Below, piece after piece: positions 60,001 through 64,000 of a DNA stretch of 64,000 nt; within the stretch, counting starts at the first letter, position 1, and each line of letters starts with the position of its first letter. Source of the DNA: Morchella semilibera (Eukaryota; Ascomycota; Pezizomycetes; Pezizales; Morchellaceae); contig CM018603.1 of the NCBI GenBank assembly GCA_009192285.1, positions 3,154,588-3,218,587 of the forward strand. The letters run 5' to 3'. Made by a program: the position numbers and the translations under genes. The notes under the pieces are model-generated. The model had not been told where the DNA came from. It made no database searches and saw nothing but the letters and a program-made list of their open reading frames with translations.

Positions 60001-60772
60001 TATCCATCGGTATCGGTGCAGCAGGCTTGCCGCCCTGCGTCTGCTGCATCCTCGCCAAAGGGCCTTCTAAAGTACATCACACCCCACCCACCCAATCAGA
60101 TTCAGGCATCTCCTTCGCATTTTGTTCCTGTTTGGCATCCCTGACTGTTCCCAGCCGTTCGGAATAGGTATCCAAACAGTAGTCTGAATGTTGTAAATAG
60201 TGTCGCTGGGGTTCATCAGTATCATCGTCCATCATCCCTCATCCCTTTTTTCTTTTTTGTCCCTCTTTTTTGACTGTCTGTTACTCCCTGAAATTCACTG
60301 TGAGTGAGTCTGGAGCTCTCACAAAGCTTTGGCTGTTCCCGCGTGTCCCTGCACTGTACCGAAAGTCCCCCTTTTAGGTACTGGCCCTTCTCTCCGGCCA
60401 ATTGAGAGAGAAAAAAAAAAAAGTGACAGGGTCGTCCTCGGCCAGCTAAGTGGAAGAGACTATTGTGAAAATTCTCCTTGTCAGATCTCCTTCGGCACCT
60501 GTCTTCGCTCGCTCTTACATACACTCACTTTCCCCTCATCGTGTGCCCGTGGCGGCTTCCCTGTTGACATATTATCGGAACGAAATCCCACCCCCTCCTG
60601 TGGTTGTAGTGGCTACTACTTGGGCACGCCAAAACCAACCAAATTCTACCCCTGAGGTGATCCCAGGGCAATAGACTTATTACGACCAACCTACGGAAAC
60701 AGTTATATACATCCATTCCGCTCGTTTCATCAACTATCCAGTAGCTTTTACCATACAAGAGAGTGCAGTAAC
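57032..60772. other. Long divergent intergenic region, no gene recognised
   Basis: About 3.7 kb. It contains TACATGTA octamers (~57071, 57253, 57844, 58893), a 26-bp perfect palindrome, and a copy of the dispersed motif (GAGTGACCCATCATGA, ~57604-57619). Frames up to 156 codons (58135-58605) show no family motif and overlap others, so I did not call them. The last ~500 bp is pyrimidine-rich and is likely the leader of the next gene. Confidence 0.5.
57205..57230. repeat. 26-bp perfect palindrome built on GTACATGATGTACATC
   Basis: The segment from 57205 to 57230 equals its own reverse complement. It lies about 175 bp upstream of the Mei4-like start codon, among TACATGTA octamers. Confidence 0.95.
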
Positions 60773-63700
60773 ATGTCGCTCAACGGATTGGATGCGCCTG
60801 AATTGACAGAGGCATTTGGAAAGGCATGTGCAGAGCCTGGAAGCTGGTACGTCAACAATTTTTTTTCTCAACCCTGGCTTGAAAATTATCAATCACCCTT
60901 GGGAGGGGAAAAAAAAAAGCTTTTCGGTGGAACCCGCCTACAGCTCTTTTGCTGACAGGTAGTGTGCTCACTTTGTAGGTTTTGGATTAAATACACTTCC
61001 CGAGATGATGTTGAGCTTCTGTGTCAGGGAACCAATGGAGCGGAGGAGATGCGAGAAGCAGCAGAGAAGGAACCAGATGATTCGCCGTTGTATGGATTTA
61101 TTAGATTTAGGCGACGAAATATCTTGATCAAGTATATTCCAGAGGGAACTTCGCGGGTTTTGAAAGGTGAGTCGCGAGAAAAAAAAAAAACCTCATTCTT
61201 CGGTTGTGGAATAATAACATTCTTAATTTAATCTTCACAGCTCGATCACAGGTGCATTTCCAATCTATTGCTGAAAGGTTCATTCCAAACGACACTACAC
61301 TTTCAATATCAACTCCCAAAGAGCTACGCGACAATGCGCTGACGTCAGCATGCTCGACGCATACTGCAACTGCTTCGATATCTTCTTCAAATAGTTCTCT
61401 TCGAGCGCGTCGTTTAACGGATATTGCCGAATCTGCAGATGAGGAGGAGCCACCTGCGCCGATGACATTCGGTGAGATCGATGGAAAAGGGAAGACTAGT
61501 CAGGGCTTGGCGGTGGTGATTACCGCACATGGTTCGTCAATATCTGATGGCGGACCTGGCTCACCCGTCTTTCTCGATGGGGACAGGGATCTCTTGGGGT
61601 CCCCCCTAAGTGCCTCCTTTTCGAGGGACTCACTTGAGCCCAGAAGAAAGTCAACAGGTAACTCACCCAGACCTTCTTCAACCGATTTATACGGACCGTA
61701 CATATACACCCCTAAAGAAAAGGTTCGACTTGGACCTCGTCCCCACGTCGAGCCCGTAAAACGGCCTCATACCTCTGGTGAGCGACCAAAAGCCTTCCCT
61801 AGCCCCGACCAGGAAATTCGACCCGTGGTCTCGGTTCCTAAATCTGTTCAAATTCCTCCAAGAAAATCCAAAGAATCAAGAAATAGGTCCTTGTCCAACG
61901 AATCTCTACGATCAGAGCAAGATACAATCTCATTTCTCTCGGTTGAGATTGAGGACTCACCGCCTCCTTCACCAGAATCACTTTCGCCGGCTCCCCCACA
62001 AGAGCCTGCCCTTACTCCTGAAAAGCAGAGGTTGATGAGAGCTTTGCAGCTGAGGAGAAAAACAATGCAACCTGAACTGAGAGAACAATCGAGGCGGGAC
62101 GAAGAAGCTGCCCTAGAGATCCAAGGTATGAAGGAGTCAGACGAGATTAGCACCATTGCAGAAACTGACGACGATGAAGACCGAGAGGAAGGGGGAAGTG
62201 GGATTGTATCCCAGAAGATAGTCGAGCCAGATTCAAACGAAGCTATTGGAGGACTTGAGGGGGTGGATGCACTCGAGGACAGTTCCCATGAAACCACGAT
62301 GAAAGAAGGGGTAACGCTGGATAGGATAAACGAGCAGGCAGAAAGGGGGGATACAATGGGGGATCTGAGGGGGCGAGGCGATAAACTGCCGGAATCCCCA
62401 GAGGATCTACAGTCACCCGAGAGCACAAAGGTTCGAGGGGAGCCAGATTCTGATGTTGACACCGAATCCGATCACACCGAGATTTCCATCATGACGGATT
62501 CTAGACCTGTAACCATGACAGCTATCCAGCAACCCATCCCTAGCATGATCAAAAGCGGATCTCGCTCACACCCGGCCAAACCTCCATCACCAGATCCCTT
62601 GGTACCAAAAGTCCTTAAGAGAACTGATCGTCCAGCCGAAAGCGAGCCCGTAAACGAACCTCCTACTCTTGAAGCAGCCCGTTCTGTTTCTGCACCTTTC
62701 TTAAAACCGACAGCGCCAGCACCTGGACCAAGGAAAGCTGTAGGCGGCGGGGGTGGAGGTGTGGCACAGCGGATTCGCCAGCTCGAGATGTTGTCAGTTC
62801 AGAAAGCTGCCGCAGCCGCAGGAAAATCGCCCCCTGTAAGCCGAGGCGGCTCTCCGACTCCGCCGATCCCACAGTATCATCCAAATCGCCCATCTAGTGT
62901 ACATGTACCAGTCGCATTGCGCAGGATGTCTAACCCCCCTGCTCCTCTGCGACCAACATCATCGGCATCGCGCCCATCCACTCCCAATACTTCCGTCTCA
63001 ACTCTCGGTAGCTCTTCTGCAAGTTTCGCGTCCTCACTGCGATCAGTGATATCAACACCTTCACTTCCGAAATCAAGCCCGCCAAAATCAAGCCCAGTTC
63101 CAAAGATGGAGATAATTGAACGTAATAACAGGCCTGAATTACAAGTCACAACCCAAATTACTAGAGACGAGCAAACTGCCCACCCATTATCTCCATCTCC
63201 TCTGGCATCAGTTCCGACCCCTGAGTCGGCTAAAAGCTTGAAAAGCTCTAACAGCTTCAGCCGGCGGCCCAGCGTGGATATCACACCCGCAAGAACCCGT
63301 TCTTCGTAGAAGGAGTGTAGATGTAGCCCCCGCTTCAACAACGCCTTCCAGGGGTCAAAGCATTGACAGGGGTAGGGGTATTCTATCAAGATCAAGTTCA
63401 AGGGACTTGGAAAATCTCCCCGAGAAGGTTCCTACACCTAGCTCTAGCCCTAAGCCCACTCCCACATCTCCTAGGCCGCCGTCAACATATACAAATAGCT
63501 CGAAGAAGAGTAAGAAAGTAAAGGAAAGACGTGGATCCTCTTCTAGCTCTGGTGGGTCAGGTCCTTTCAAGGAAAAATCTAGATCCAAATCGAAATCCCC
63601 GACAACTCCTAAGTCACCAAAGAGCCCTGGCTTTTTACAGAAAATGAGTGCAGCTTTGACAGGCAAGAAATCTAAGGAAGATGTGCAAGCCCCCGCTCCC

Positions 63701-64000
63701 ATAGCTCCTGCCGAACCTACAAAAAAGTCATACCTTTTGGCTGGTTGGATAAATGCTCAACTTCCGGATACAATGTTATGGAGGCGGCGATGTTTGAAGA
63801 TAGATTCAAGTGGTTGGCTGTTCTTGTCCCTTTCAGAAGATGAGGTATAACTCCCTTAGAAACTTGAAGCTTAGAATATTTCTGACATATAAAACAGAAT
63901 GCGCCACAAACTAAAAGATATCACATATCTAAGGAAGTCCGATCGGTTGATTTACCAGATATGGATGAGCAAGAACTCCCCCACAGCGTGAGGCTTCATC
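60773..64000 (+). CDS. ADF-H domain protein with disordered middle and PH-like C terminus (3' end outside window)
   Basis: A probable cytoskeletal or cortical protein. Exons are 60773-60846, 60979-61166, 61241-about 63299, about 63301-63844 and 63898 to beyond 64000; introns are 132, 74 and 53 bp. The N-terminal ~120 residues look like an actin-depolymerising-factor homology domain (FWIKYTSRDDVELLCQG, YGFIRFRRRNILIKYIPEG). A long Ser/Pro/Glu-rich disordered stretch with Lys/Ser-rich patches follows. Near the edge, SYLLAGWINAQLP and WRRRCLKIDSSGWLFLSLSEDE, then LPDMDEQELPHSVRLH, resemble a PH-like domain. At 63300 the frame needs one base to be skipped (TRSS to RRSVDVAP); no convincing intron explains this, so it may be a sequence error. 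Family naming beyond the domain level is not possible here. Confidence 0.75.

Overview
The window is nuclear DNA of a filamentous ascomycete (Pezizomycotina). Three things point there: genes interrupted by many short GT-AG introns (about 40-130 bp, one of 308 bp), a fungus-specific gene repertoire (Zn2Cys6-type regulator, NRPS-like adenylating reductase, DUF3433 membrane protein, Dug3, Mgm1, Ria1, Pdr16-like lipid transfer protein), and long low-complexity intergenic DNA. The lineage within Pezizomycotina cannot be fixed from the sequence alone.

Layout, left to right. 0-6 kb: the 3' part of a fungal-specific transcription factor, then an A-T-R (adenylation, carrier, reductase) NRPS-like enzyme on the same strand, a plausible two-gene specialised-metabolism unit. 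6-8.6 kb: simple repeats and no gene. 8.6-10 kb: a tandem-PH-domain protein (-). 11.7-15.6 kb: the ribosome-assembly GTPase Ria1/EFL1 (+). 16.6-18.3 kb: an RFTS (DNMT1-RFD) chromatin protein without a methyltransferase domain (-). 19.2-20.4 kb: an NDUFAF6-like complex I assembly factor (-). 21.4-27.2 kb: three tandem BTB/POZ-type paralogues (-), the last carrying a coiled coil, a membrane span and a duplicated C-x24-C module. 27.2-30.8 kb: gene-poor. 30.9-32.8 kb: a Cdt2-like WD40 protein (-). 33.3-33.8 kb: a small coiled-coil gene (-). 34.7-36.8 kb: a DUF3433 membrane protein (-). 38.3-41.2 kb: the mitochondrial dynamin Mgm1 (+). 42.1-43.4 kb: a Sec14/Pdr16-like gene (-). 45.5-46.9 kb: Dug3 (+). 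49.1-50.9 kb: a cytochrome P450 (+). 52.4-54.2 kb: DNA polymerase alpha B subunit (+). 55.5-57.0 kb: a Mei4/Rec24-like meiotic protein (-). 60.8-64.0 kb: the start of an ADF-H plus PH-like protein (+), running off the window.

Most loci are unrelated housekeeping genes, each with its own promoter. Likely functional groupings are the regulator/NRPS-like pair and the BTB paralogue cluster. MGM1 and the NDUFAF6-like gene are both mitochondrial but not adjacent.

Striking non-gene signals are: a massively over-represented palindromic octamer (TACATGTA) in intergenic DNA; a dispersed ~17-bp motif (consensus near TCATGRnnTATCACTCG); a 45-bp-arm perfect inverted repeat; two short elements sharing ATGCTGACC(CCC) terminal inverted repeats; G-run/T-run tracts after stop codons; and five one-base reading-frame breaks, all of the same sign, in three genes, best explained by sequence insertion errors or recent decay.

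Exon structures were deduced by eye from frame continuity, GT/AG sites and family conservation. No alignment or search was run. Protein sequences of families were compared from general knowledge only.
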